Origin: DASQFU01 sp035632955
GTDB taxonomy: Bacteria > Eisenbacteria > RBG-16-71-46
NCBI GenBank assembly: GCA_035632955.1
Contig: DASQFU010000232.1
Span: 1 to 44,268 of the forward strand
Direction of reading: 5' to 3'
DNA length: 44,268 nucleotides
Part shown: positions 25,401-33,222 of the stretch, piece after piece
Layout of the letters: every line of letters starts with the position of its first letter
Position numbering within the stretch: the first letter of the stretch is position 1
Notes under the pieces: model-generated
The model's input: only the letters and a program-made list of their open reading frames with translations
The model's database searches: none
What the model was told of the DNA's origin: nothing
Made by a program: the position numbers and the translations under genes

Positions 25401-26248
25401 GGGAACGCCATCGGCGCGATCTCGCGCCACTGCGGTGAGCTCGCGTTCATGTCGATGACCGAGACGCGCGCGAATGCCGGATCGCCGCCGCCAGTTCGCA
25501 TGATCTTGCCCGGCGTATAGGTGACGTCGCACTCCGCATAGCCGTTGCTGCCGAAGAAATTCGTCGGCCCCGAAGTCCACGAGCCACTTCCGGAGAGATT
25601 GAGGATTCCGGTGCTGGTGCGCGAGCCGGCCTCGAACACCCGACCGTTCGGGAGCACGTACATGAAGGGATAGAGGCCCTGGTCGCGCGCGGCCCCGGTC
25701 AGCACCGTCCAGGTGTCCGCGACGGGGTCATAGACCTCGGGAAGGTCGACGCGGTTTCCGCTGCCATCGTCGCCGGACGAAGCGAGCAGGCGGCCGTTGG
25801 GAAGCAGCGTCGCGGTGCCGTACCAGCGCGCATAGTTCATCGGCCGTCCCTGCGACCAGGTGTTCGCGAACGGATCGAACAGAGCCGTTACCTTGATTCC
25901 GTTGTGAGGGCTTCCGTGCACGCCGCCGACGACGATCGCGCGGCCGTCCGCCAACGTCGCTTGCGCGGCGCAATGCAGGTCGCCGAACGTCGCCGGCACC
26001 GGCGTGAATGCTCCGGTGCTCGGATTCCATACCCGCGCATCGTTTCCCGTCGGCCAGACGAGCACCTTGCCGGTGTGCAGCAGCACCATGTGCTTGCCTT
26101 GAAGGCCCCAATCGAGCACGGGACCCCAGGTGCCGACCTGGTCGGGGGATTGCGCGCGCGCGCCGGTGGCGAGCGGGCCCAAGAGAAGAATGAGTGACGG
26201 CGCTGCGAGACGAGCGAGCACACTCGATCGGATGATGGTGCGGAGCAT
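22472..26248 (-). CDS. Secreted galactose/glyoxal-oxidase-like protein with adhesion modules and sorting-type domain (1258 aa)
   Basis: It has a signal peptide (residues 1-32) and then a kelch propeller with a DUF1929-like end, the galactose oxidase / glyoxal oxidase layout. Residues at the copper-radical site positions are present: Cys 93 (GDLHC), Tyr 143 (ARWYGT), Tyr 338-His 339 (RMYHST) and His 415 (CAPTHAIDMNERYVPL). Such enzymes oxidise alcohols or aldehydes to give H2O2. Next come three carboxypeptidase-regulatory-like domains (about 480-715), two of them near duplicates. These are followed by a DNRLRE/CBM96-like domain (about 722-875), an IPT/TIG domain (about 883-958), a second DNRLRE domain with a Cys-rich insert (about 965-1155) and a C-terminal FlgD-Ig-like domain (about 1170-1258). 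It is single, with its own terminator. The start is near an AT-rich patch, and GC bias is otherwise normal. Confidence 0.9.
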   Translation of the reverse strand: MLRTIIRSSVLARLAAPSLILLLGPLATGARAQSPDQVGTWGPVLDWGLQGKHMVLLHTGKVLVWPTGNDARVWNPSTGAFTPVPATFGDLHCAAQATLADGRAIVVGGVHGSPHNGIKVTALFDPFANTWSQGRPMNYARWYGTATLLPNGRLLASSGDDGSGNRVDLPEVYDPVADTWTVLTGAARDQGLYPFMYVLPNGRVFEAGSRTSTGILNLSGSGSWTSGPTNFFGSNGYAECDVTYTPGKIMRTGGGDPAFARVSVIDMNASSPQWREIAPMAFPRRRHNLVILLDGSVMAVGGSRSGDSESQAVLAGEIWNPNTETWTTVAAMAEARMYHSTALLLPDGRVVTAGGEGSGRLRAQIYTPPYFYKGARPTITSSPASASYGGTFTLSTPDAAGIDRVALLRPCAPTHAIDMNERYVPLTFRGGPTAGTLSVDTPANSNLAPPGYYLLVIRKTNGVPSVASWIRLDSTGNLSPGTIRGRVTALGNGSAIAGATVTYNGGSTTTNVVGDYVLSNVSPGEHSVTAAAPGYGNRTSSVTVVPGGTSTLDFQLSAPARIVGRVTNGATGAAIAGATVTYNGGSVTTNAAGDYNIAGLPPGNHTVVASAFGYQTSDTTLSLPGGVESRIDFALQRQNPHIEGEVVDATTSQPIVGATVSYPGGSTLTDNLGRYRLSNVLPGSYDVTATAFGYSPKVQQVVVVEIGYTASDFALAHTSPPPGSDLTFTPVADAQIKLGSTTTSGTSISMRVRFGDPEYRIYLRFTPTGITAPVQSARLRLFCTDASDDGGSVFRVGNEWAETGINSSNAPLISSAAIARSGAATANNWVELDVTAAVQNGDPISFALTTSSTNSCYYSTREGSRPPELVIQLDSSPGPALPPEITSLAPASGPPGTEVIVTGTNFTGVTAVAFNGAAASWTAISATQLRATVPASATTGLLSVTNGAGSGLSAQNFDVTSPPPVSALSFQPLADAHVYEGGMTKNYGSQTTLRARDESKDYRFYLKFDVQGVTGPVLGAKLRLYVTDASPVGGSIFTASNEYPISTGTMVCGVGSECCCYPDVCTCPEHVSGMEGTPWTESGVTWATSPALFGNALSTLSTVNTGTWVQFDVTSAITGNGIFSFGLTSSHTNSVYYSSKEGSHPPTLDLRLGAVARTELLHQPLEALLVLRPARPNPFSTNTVISYALPQPGRVRLTIYNVAGRVVKRLLDEEVPGGFAQATWDGTDLHGRQAGAGLYLYRLEFGGQARGGKLLLRR

Positions 26249-26608
26249 GGGGGCAGTACCTGCTGGATCCGATGGAAAGGGGCCGAGCGCGGAGATGCGC
26301 TTGGGGCGAGATCACCGAGGCGGCCGGAGATTCGCGCGGGACCGGAAAATGGTAGCGCATTCATGTGTTGCATTAAATAGACGCCGTATCATTTTGTCGT
26401 GGAATGAGTGCGAATCGCTCTGTATCGCCGTGGAGTGTCGGGAGCGATGACAATTCCTCCGCGAGCGCCTCGAGCCGCTGCCTTCAAGCCCGATCGGCGA
26501 TGAAGCTGAGTGACGTGGATGGCGAATGCGCCAAACCGTCGTCTGGGCCTTACGGATTCACCCGCGCATGGAGGCCCCGTTTGGGGCATTTTCCACGGAC
26601 CGGCCGAT
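26249..26608. other. 360-base intergenic region with AT-rich patch and hairpin
   Basis: No gene is seen. The patch 26345-26410 (for example GCATTAAATAG) is the most AT-rich in this part and probably contains the promoter of the large minus-strand gene. A hairpin GCCCC-GTTT-GGGGC (26574-26587), followed by ATTTT on the plus strand, lies just past the orphan sorting domain. Confidence 0.45.
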
Positions 26609-26965
26609 TCAGCGACGCAGGTGGAGGCTCTTCGTGGAGGTCGTGCGAGGTCCCTGCGTGAGGCGCAGGAAGTAGAGGCCGGTCCTCGGCAGCGATTCGA
26701 GCGAGACCTCGCGCAGGCCTCGCGACGGCGACGAAATGTCGCTGCTCCAGATCCGCCGCCCGGCGATGTCGAGCAGCTCGAGCGAAGCGGGCGCGCTGTC
26801 CACGAGCGACACGAACGCCATCTCCCCACGGGTGCGAACGGCGAGCTGCCCTCGCCGGAGGACACTGTTCCCCGCGTCGGCGATTGCGACGTCTCTCCCG
26901 AGCGGCGGACCGAGGAACCGTCGCAGTCGTCCATCCGGCCGACCCGTGGGCCGGCCGCATTCCAC
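26609..26965 (-). pseudogene. Orphan C-terminal sorting-type domain
   Basis: The last 80 residues read as a secreted-protein C-terminal domain: GQLAVRTRGEMAFVSLVDSA, LELLDIAGRRIWSSDI, LPRTGLYFLRLTQG and a final TKSLHLRR. This is the same type of domain that ends the proteins at 22472 and 27188. The rest of a normal host protein is missing. The frame starts at a GTG (26965) in Arg/Gly-rich sequence and is open only back to 27079, before a TGA at 27080-27082. It is most likely the remnant of a deleted surface-protein gene; a real small secreted protein is unlikely because there is no signal peptide. Confidence 0.5.
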
Positions 26966-27187
26966 ACCTCTGTTCTCGGCCGGAATGCAGGCGTTGTTGA
27001 AGGGTTTCCTCGAGGCCGTCGCGGGAAGGCGTTGTAAGGACTGGCTGACAGTCCCGCAGGAATCGAGCGTCGTCTGACCTCAAGCGTTACTTCAATGCTG
27101 CGTCGGACCCCTCATTAGAGTGCTGGCTTCCGAGGTTCCGAACTATTCACTTCGCGCTTGGCTTCAACCTTGCCGTCCTGCCGAGCT

Positions 27188-28942
27188 ATGCGATCGACAA
27201 CCTGTCTCTACCTGGCCGCGGGAATCGCCGCCGCGCTGCACCTGACGCTCGGACTAGCGTCCGCCGAAAGCACCAAGGCGCCTCGACGCTCGATCTTCAG
27301 GGAGACGGCTCAGCACGCAGGCGCCGCCATCTGCGATGGACCCGTTTGGACAGTCGAGGGTTGGCAGACCGACGGCCGCTTCGGCACGGTGGCGCCTGCC
27401 GGCGACGTCAACGGTGACGGATATGCCGACGTGCTCGTCGGCGCTTACAACCTCGACAGCCCGGAAGTCGACGAGGGCGCCGTATTCCTCTATCTCGGCG
27501 GACCCTTGGGTCTCTCGACGACTCCGGCGTGGGAGGCGAACTCGAACCAGGCGGGAGCGCGACTGGGCGACAAGCTCTCGGGTGCCGGCGACGTGAACGG
27601 CGACGGTTTCGACGACGTCATCATTGGCGCTGCCTTCTTCGATTCGCTGTGCACGGACGGCGGCGCTGCGTTCCTCTATATGGGTTCCGCTGCGGGGCTG
27701 GACACCGTGCCCGAGTGGATTGCGGTGGGTGACCAGCCCGACGCACAGTTCGGCGCGTGCGTTCAGGCCGCGGGCGACGTCAACGCCGACGGCTACTCCG
27801 ACGTCATCATTGGCGCTTGGCTCTACGATCACGGCGAGCCCAACGAGGGCCGGGCCTACGTATACATGGGCTCCGATTCCGGGCTGGCCGCGACGCCCGC
27901 ATGGACCGGCGAGAGCGACTTCCCGGGCGCCGCGTACGGATACTTCTGCGCCTCCGCTGGCGACGTGAATGGCGACGGCTTCGACGAGATCGTGGTCGGT
28001 GCCCGCCGGTTCAGCGGCAACGGACTCGCGGAGGAGGGCCGCGTGTGCGTCTACCACGGTTCGCCGGCCGGGCCGTCCCTTGCCGCGACCTGGACGAGAG
28101 ACGCGGGGCAGGAGAGGAGCGAGTTCGGCGCGTACACGATTTCGGCGGGCGACGTGAACGGCGATGGCTACGACGACCTGCTGGTCGGTGCGTTCCGATA
28201 CGAGAATCCGGATCTGGACGAAGGCAAGGCGTATCTGTTCCTGGGCTCGGCCGACGGGCTCGCGACGGATCCGGCTTGGGAGGACGAGGGGGATGTCGCG
28301 CGGAACAACTTCGGCTATCACCTGGACGGCGCCGGAGACGTGAACGGCGACGGCTATGACGACGTCATCATCAGCGCTCCGGGCGTGGACACCCAGGATT
28401 TCACGTACCGAAACGCGGGCGAGGCCTACGTGTATCTCGGATCGGCGAGCGGATTGTCGGAGGACGCCACGTGGACGCAGCGAGGGGATCAGGACCATAT
28501 GAGTCTCGAGGCGGTGCGAGGCGTCGGTGACGTCAACGGCGACGGCTTCGACGACGTCGCGACCGGCGCGCTCTACCGGGACAGCGACTACATAGACGGT
28601 GGTCGCGCCTGGGTATTCCACGGCTGCCCCGAGGGAGTCGCCAACGTGCCTGGCAGAAGAAGCTCGAGGATCTCCGTTTCCGTCACCGGTCCTAATCCGT
28701 TCCAGCACTCGACGACGATCGGGTTCTCATGCGCCGAGACGGGTGCCGTTCGTGTCAGCGTTTACGACCTACTGGGACGCAAGGTGCGAACCCTGGTGCA
28801 CGCAACTCTCGAGCCGGGGCGCCACGAAGTATCGTGGAACGGGCACTCGGCGGATGGGCGCCGCGTCCCCGCAGGCTTGTACCTCGCGACACTCGAAGCG
28901 TTCGGCGAGCGGCGTGGCGTGAAGCTGCTTCGCGTCGAGTAG
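27188..28942 (+). CDS. Secreted seven-blade FG-GAP/integrin-type propeller with sorting-type domain (584 aa)
   Basis: A signal peptide (TTCLYLAAGIAAALHLTLGL, then ASA) is followed by seven calcium-binding FG-GAP repeats, each with a GDVNGDGxxD motif: GDVNGDGYADVLVGA, GDVNGDGFDDVIIGA, GDVNADGYSDVIIGA, GDVNGDGFDEIVVGA, GDVNGDGYDDLLVGA, GDVNGDGYDDVIISA and GDVNGDGFDDVATGA. That makes a complete integrin-alpha-like propeller. The end (NPFQHSTTIGF, VSVYDLLGRKVRTL, GRRVPAGLYLATLEA, KLLRVE) is a FlgD-Ig / type-IX-sorting-like domain. It is likely at the cell surface. An upstream TTG at 27158 gives no better signal. It is followed after 13 bases by the next gene, so it may start a three-gene unit. 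Confidence 0.9.
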   Translation: MRSTTCLYLAAGIAAALHLTLGLASAESTKAPRRSIFRETAQHAGAAICDGPVWTVEGWQTDGRFGTVAPAGDVNGDGYADVLVGAYNLDSPEVDEGAVFLYLGGPLGLSTTPAWEANSNQAGARLGDKLSGAGDVNGDGFDDVIIGAAFFDSLCTDGGAAFLYMGSAAGLDTVPEWIAVGDQPDAQFGACVQAAGDVNADGYSDVIIGAWLYDHGEPNEGRAYVYMGSDSGLAATPAWTGESDFPGAAYGYFCASAGDVNGDGFDEIVVGARRFSGNGLAEEGRVCVYHGSPAGPSLAATWTRDAGQERSEFGAYTISAGDVNGDGYDDLLVGAFRYENPDLDEGKAYLFLGSADGLATDPAWEDEGDVARNNFGYHLDGAGDVNGDGYDDVIISAPGVDTQDFTYRNAGEAYVYLGSASGLSEDATWTQRGDQDHMSLEAVRGVGDVNGDGFDDVATGALYRDSDYIDGGRAWVFHGCPEGVANVPGRRSSRISVSVTGPNPFQHSTTIGFSCAETGAVRVSVYDLLGRKVRTLVHATLEPGRHEVSWNGHSADGRRVPAGLYLATLEAFGERRGVKLLRVE

Positions 28943-28955
28943 GAGGAGGTAAACC

Positions 28956-29237
28956 GTGACGACCGAGCACGTCCGCGATCGGCGACGAGCACAAGAACTG
29001 GGAAAGCTCCTGCGAGCTCGGCGGGCACCGGAGTTCTACCTGGTGCCGCGCGATGAATCCACCCGCGAACGACTGAAGGAAGACACAAACGACCGCCAGC
29101 AAGTGGTCGAACTGCATGGTCTGGCGAAACAATACGGAGTCGGAAACAGCGTGGCTCAGGGAAATACGCTTCAGGAGTACGTTGTCGCCATCATCCAGGC
29201 CATCGACAACCTCCAACCGGCCGGTCGCCCGGCCTGA
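28956..29237 (+). CDS. Small hypothetical protein, helix-turn-helix-like (93 aa)
   Basis: A GTG start at 28956 follows GGAGGAGGT at about 28942-28950. The protein is soluble and basic at its N-terminus (VRDRRRAQELGKLLRARRAP), and the second half reads LHGLAKQYGVGNSVAQGNTL, which could be a short helix-turn-helix. I do not recognise the family. It lies 13 bases after the FG-GAP gene and 14 bases before the histidine phosphatase, so the three are probably co-transcribed. Confidence 0.7.
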   Translation: MTTEHVRDRRRAQELGKLLRARRAPEFYLVPRDESTRERLKEDTNDRQQVVELHGLAKQYGVGNSVAQGNTLQEYVVAIIQAIDNLQPAGRPA

Positions 29238-29251
29238 GGACATCGACCGCG

Positions 29252-29929
29252 ATGGCGACACGCCTGTACCTTGTCCGCCACGGCGCTACATCGCGAACTG
29301 CGGAAGATCGGTTCTCCGGCGCCACCGGCGTGGATCTTTCCGACCAAGGTCGCCGACAAGTTCGTAGCCTGGCGGAGCGACTCGCCGGGGTCAGGATCAC
29401 CGTCGCGTACAGCAGCCCCCTGAGCCGCACCGTGGAGACAGCCGAGATCCTCTGCAAACCGCACGGCCTTACTCCCGCGCACTGCGACGGTCTGCGGGAG
29501 ATCAGCCACGGCCACTGGGAAGGGCTCACGCGAGCGGAGGTCGAAGCACGGTTCGGGGACGAGTACTCGACGTGGGAGGCCGACCCCTTCACCTTTGCTC
29601 CTCCTGGCGGCGAGTCGGGCCTGAGCGTGCTCGCCCGAGCCTTGCCCGTGATTCGAGAGATCGTGGTGTCGCACGCGGGCGAGAATGTCCTCGTGGTCTC
29701 CCACAAGGCCACCCTCCGGCTCATTCTCTCGAGCCTGCTCGGCTTCGATGCCCGCGGCTATCGGGATCGACTCGAACAGTCGCCAGCGTGTCTGAACGTC
29801 GTCGACTTCAAGGATGCAGTGCGCGCGCGCCTGATGCTCTTCAACGACGTATCGCATTATCAGGACCAACCGCGTCGCGCCGAAGGCAACCTGTCCAAGT
29901 GGTGGGACGCTGCTCAGTCTGAACCCTGA
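29252..29929 (+). CDS. Histidine phosphatase (phosphoglycerate mutase) family protein (225 aa)
   Basis: It belongs to the cofactor-independent histidine phosphatase clan and hydrolyses phosphomonoesters through a phospho-His intermediate. Catalytic set: Arg 9-His 10 (LVRHGAT), Arg 59 (SSPLSRTVETAE), Glu 83 (LREISHGHWEG) and His 151 (VVSHKATLR). It resembles alpha-ribazole phosphatase and broad PhoE-like enzymes; the cobalamin-specific role cannot be assigned without neighbours. Length is normal for the family. It ends 6 bases before the convergent Rieske gene. Confidence 0.88.
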   Translation: MATRLYLVRHGATSRTAEDRFSGATGVDLSDQGRRQVRSLAERLAGVRITVAYSSPLSRTVETAEILCKPHGLTPAHCDGLREISHGHWEGLTRAEVEARFGDEYSTWEADPFTFAPPGGESGLSVLARALPVIREIVVSHAGENVLVVSHKATLRLILSSLLGFDARGYRDRLEQSPACLNVVDFKDAVRARLMLFNDVSHYQDQPRRAEGNLSKWWDAAQSEP

Positions 29930-29935
29930 GGGCGC

Positions 29936-31462
29936 TTACTTTCTTCGCCTCCCACTACGCGCAGGTTTGAGGTCATCGATCGCCGGCCCGGTGACGACCC
30001 TTCCGTTTCGGTCGAAGCGTGAGCCATGGCACGGGCAGTCCCAGGTCTTCTCCGCGGAGTTCCAGGTCACGGTGCAGCCCAGATGCGTGCACTTCGCAGA
30101 CAAGCGATGGGTCATGCCCTTCTCGTTCCGATACACGGCGACCTTCCGGCCTCTGGTATCGACGATCGCGCCTTCACCCCGAAGGATCGAAGTAGTCGAG
30201 CGAGGCTCTGCTTCCTCCTCATCGTCGGCATCGGGCACGCCAGCAGGACGCTTGCTCTTCTTGATGGGGCGGGACGGATCGTAGAGGTCGGCCCACGGAT
30301 TCTCACGTGCTCGCCAGAGGTCCGTGAGAATGGTCGCGGCAATCAGACCGTACGTCATTCCCGATCCCGACGTGCCCGTGACTAGGTAGAGATGCGACGC
30401 ACCGCGATCGCGCCCGATGCAAGCCAGGCCGTCGTGCGGCTCGAACACTTGCCCCGACCAGCGGTAGGCAAGGTCCCGGCTGATTGGGAACCGTTTGCGC
30501 GTCCAGAGCTCCAGCGCGCTCCAGCGCGCCGCCGCATCGTCGGCGAGACCGGTCGGGTGATCCTCGCCGCCGACGATCAGAAGGTCGGTCCTCGCTTCCG
30601 GCCGTGATGGTCGTCGCACGCGCACGTAATGGTACGGCGTCATCGTGTCGTAGTAGAGCGCGCGCGCGACCGAGCCTCGGGGAATGTTCACGCCGATTGC
30701 GAACGTGCGAAAGGTCGTCTGCTTCGCATGCATCTTGAGCCGCGAGTGCACGGGAGCGTTGGTGGCCACCACGATCTCGTCCGCCGCAATCGTGATGCCG
30801 TCCCGGACCACGACGTGTCCTGGCCGGCCAGGTTTGATCTCGCTCGCATGCGCGTGCGTGATGACGAGTCCGCCGGCCCTCTCGATCGCATCCACGAGTC
30901 CACGAACGTAGGCAATCGGGTCCATCTGCGCCTGGTTCGGAAAACGCAGGCATCGGCCGGTGTCGAACGACTTGAGAGGAGCCCGATCCACCCACTCGAG
31001 ACCCCGGATGCCCGCCCGACGGGCGGCGTCGAACTCGTGGTCCAGCTCTTCATGCCCGCGACCGGGCGGCACGAACAAGTACGCGCTCACCCGCTTGAAA
31101 CCACACCGGATGTGTTCCCGCCGAACGATGGCCTCCATGCGTTCGATGGCAACCGAGTGGCTCTTGGCAGCCAGTCGTGCGCCTTCTCTCCCATGAAGTG
31201 CCTCGAGCTGGACGTAACGCCGGTCAAGCACCTGCGTGAGATGCGCGGTCGTCCGGGCGGTCTCACCGTCGGCGATCGTACCGCTGTCGATGACAACGAC
31301 CCTGCGTCCAGCGCGCGCGGCGAGGTACGCGGTGGTCAGGCCGCTGATCCCCGCTCCAATGACACAGATTTCGGTGCGGAGATCGCGCACGAGTCGACCC
31401 ACCGGTGAGATGGCGGGCCCGTCCATCCAGGGCGACCGTGTCTTTCCTGACGTGCTCTTCAT
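29936..31462 (-). CDS. FAD-dependent oxidoreductase with C-terminal Rieske domain (508 aa)
   Basis: The N-terminal two thirds are a DAO/GlpD-like FAD domain: dinucleotide fold EICVIGAGISGLTTAYLAA (about 31-49), ATRTTA-like loop ETARTTAHLTQV and C-terminal FAD-contact region GTSGSGMTYGLIAATILT. The last about 80 residues form a Rieske [2Fe-2S] domain: Cys 458-x-His 460 (CTHLGC) and Cys 476-xx-His 479 (CPCHGS), with Cys 463 and Cys 478 as the stabilising disulfide. This is the YhfW-type architecture; the substrate is not known. The start ATG gives no export signal, so it is cytosolic. It follows recQ by 12 bases on the same strand, suggesting co-transcription. Confidence 0.9.
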   Translation of the reverse strand: MKSTSGKTRSPWMDGPAISPVGRLVRDLRTEICVIGAGISGLTTAYLAARAGRRVVVIDSGTIADGETARTTAHLTQVLDRRYVQLEALHGREGARLAAKSHSVAIERMEAIVRREHIRCGFKRVSAYLFVPPGRGHEELDHEFDAARRAGIRGLEWVDRAPLKSFDTGRCLRFPNQAQMDPIAYVRGLVDAIERAGGLVITHAHASEIKPGRPGHVVVRDGITIAADEIVVATNAPVHSRLKMHAKQTTFRTFAIGVNIPRGSVARALYYDTMTPYHYVRVRRPSRPEARTDLLIVGGEDHPTGLADDAAARWSALELWTRKRFPISRDLAYRWSGQVFEPHDGLACIGRDRGASHLYLVTGTSGSGMTYGLIAATILTDLWRARENPWADLYDPSRPIKKSKRPAGVPDADDEEEAEPRSTTSILRGEGAIVDTRGRKVAVYRNEKGMTHRLSAKCTHLGCTVTWNSAEKTWDCPCHGSRFDRNGRVVTGPAIDDLKPARSGRRRK

Positions 31463-31474
31463 GAGAAGGTGCGC

Positions 31475-33073
31475 TCATCCCTCACGCAACACCTCGAGGA
31501 ACGAATCGCCGTAACGCTCGAGCTTCACCGGCCCGACTCCGGAGATGCCGATCAGCTCCGCTGGCGTGCGCGGGACCATCGCCGCCATCTGGCGCAGCAC
31601 GGCGTCGCTGAAGACGATATATGCAGGCACTCCCTCGGCGTTGGCGAGTCGCTTGCGAACCTCGCGCAGCCGCTCGAAGAGCTCGGGGTTAGCAATGGCG
31701 TCGGGCGCCGCATTGCGCCCCAGCCCTGGTGCTCGCCGCGCCCGGACGGCGGCAGGTGTGCTTCCGCCAAGCGCATCGAGCTGGGCCGCATCGACGTGCC
31801 CCGGCACCGCAACCAGGTCCTCGATCGTCGTGCCACGGCAGACGTCGCAGCACTCCCCACACGCCTCGAGCTCCTCGTCGAAGTAGCGAAGCAGCGCGCG
31901 ATGCCTGCACCCGCCGCTGTCGGCGAGGCGGAAGAGATCGACCGTCTTCTGACGAGTCTCGGCCCGGATTGTGGGATCTTCGGTCTCGCTCAGGAACGCG
32001 TCGTAGCCGATCACGTCGGCCCACGAATACATGAGCACGCAGTCGCTGGCGAGTCCGTCACGACCCGCGCGGCCCATCTCCTGATACCAGGCTTCGACGC
32101 TTTTCGGCATATCGCGGTGGACGACGAAGCGCACATTGCTCTTGTCGATCCCCATGCCAAACGCCACCGTCGCGACCACCACGTCCACCTCGTCACGGGC
32201 AAAGGCGTCCTGGTTTCGCGCGCGCTCGTCGTCGGAGAGCCCGGCATGATAGGGGACCGCGTGGACTCCGTGTGCGCACAGCCACGCGGCGGTCGACTCG
32301 ACGGATTTACGGCTCAGGCAGTAGATGATCCCGCTTTCCCCATGGTGGCTTCGCACGATGCCGAGGATGTCGCGACGAAGGTTTCGCCCCTGGCCCTTTT
32401 TTAACGCAGCGATCAAGAGATTGGACCGGAAGAACGAGCCCTTGAACCCCGCCGGTTTCTTCATGCCGAGCTGACGGATGATGTCGCCCGCGACCCGGCG
32501 CGTCGCGGTGGCGGTGAGCGCCAGGACCGGAATCTCGCCGAGCTCGCTCTTCAAATTCCGGAGCTTGCGGTACGCGGGCCTGAAGTCGTGCCCCCACTGG
32601 CTGATGCAGTGCGCCTCGTCCACGACGACGAGGCTCACGTCGCACTCGGCGATGATTCCGCGCAGCGAGCCCTCGAGCCCCTCGGGTGCCACATAGACGA
32701 GCTCGATCTCTCCGCGCCGAAGTTCACCGAGTCGGCGGCGCCGCTCCTCGAACCCGACCGTCGAGTTGAGCACGGTGGCCCGGAAGCCGAGGCGCGTGAG
32801 CGCATCGACCTGGTCCTTCATGAGCGAGATGAGCGGCGAGATCACGAGCACCACGCCGGGCAGGATTCTGGCCGGGATCTGAAACGTGAGCGATTTGCCC
32901 GCGCCGGTCGGCATCACGCCAATGCAGTCGCGTCCCTCGAGCACGGCGTCAATGATCACGCGCTGCCCTGGGCGGAACTCGCGGAAGCCGAACACGGATT
33001 CGAGGACGTGCTGGGGGTCGGCGAGCGTGCCATCGGCGGACGTGCCGATGGGGGGTGGCTCTGACTCGAACAA
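31475..33073 (-). CDS. recQ: ATP-dependent DNA helicase RecQ, short form (532 aa)
   Basis: It unwinds DNA 3'-5' in recombination and repair. Helicase motifs: GVMPTGAGKS (52-61), DEAH (152-155), FGMGIDKSNVRFVVH and QEMGRAGRDG. The RecQ zinc module is CRHRALLRYFDEELEACGEC then CDVC (Cys 389, 405, 408/409, 412). HRDC is at about 463-530 (FERLREVRKRLANAEGVPAY, then SGVGPVKLERYGDSFLEVL). Only about 50 residues separate the zinc and HRDC modules, where Escherichia RecQ has the about 110-residue winged helix, so this copy seems to lack it. A TTG at 33073 is chosen because GGGAGGG lies 5 bases upstream; a TTG at 33118 would add 15 residues and lacks a site. Confidence 0.92.
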   Translation of the reverse strand: MFESEPPPIGTSADGTLADPQHVLESVFGFREFRPGQRVIIDAVLEGRDCIGVMPTGAGKSLTFQIPARILPGVVLVISPLISLMKDQVDALTRLGFRATVLNSTVGFEERRRRLGELRRGEIELVYVAPEGLEGSLRGIIAECDVSLVVVDEAHCISQWGHDFRPAYRKLRNLKSELGEIPVLALTATATRRVAGDIIRQLGMKKPAGFKGSFFRSNLLIAALKKGQGRNLRRDILGIVRSHHGESGIIYCLSRKSVESTAAWLCAHGVHAVPYHAGLSDDERARNQDAFARDEVDVVVATVAFGMGIDKSNVRFVVHRDMPKSVEAWYQEMGRAGRDGLASDCVLMYSWADVIGYDAFLSETEDPTIRAETRQKTVDLFRLADSGGCRHRALLRYFDEELEACGECCDVCRGTTIEDLVAVPGHVDAAQLDALGGSTPAAVRARRAPGLGRNAAPDAIANPELFERLREVRKRLANAEGVPAYIVFSDAVLRQMAAMVPRTPAELIGISGVGPVKLERYGDSFLEVLREG

Positions 33074-33222
33074 GGTCCCTCCCTGGACGGTGACGGTGTT
33101 CGTGGCTGGGGAGAACAAATGTAGTCGATGGGCGTGGGTGAATGCACGGCCGCGATCGGTCGGGAGGTTGAGGTAGCGCGTCGAGCCGGAAACTCTTCGG
33201 GAATCGCGGTGTCGACTCCGGA

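Noticed and set aside
26574..26591. Hairpin GCCCC-GTTT-GGGGC with TTTT as a terminator
   Set aside because: The T-run is on the plus strand, but no plus-strand gene lies upstream; it may be chance.
27370..28620. Repeated DNA in the FG-GAP gene as a repeat array or CRISPR
   Set aside because: The repeats are irregular, about 170-220 bases apart, and code for propeller blades.
27254..28708. 484-codon minus-strand frame opposite the FG-GAP gene
   Set aside because: It is the mirror of the DVNGDG repeats (VAVHVA-type repeats) and has no start context.
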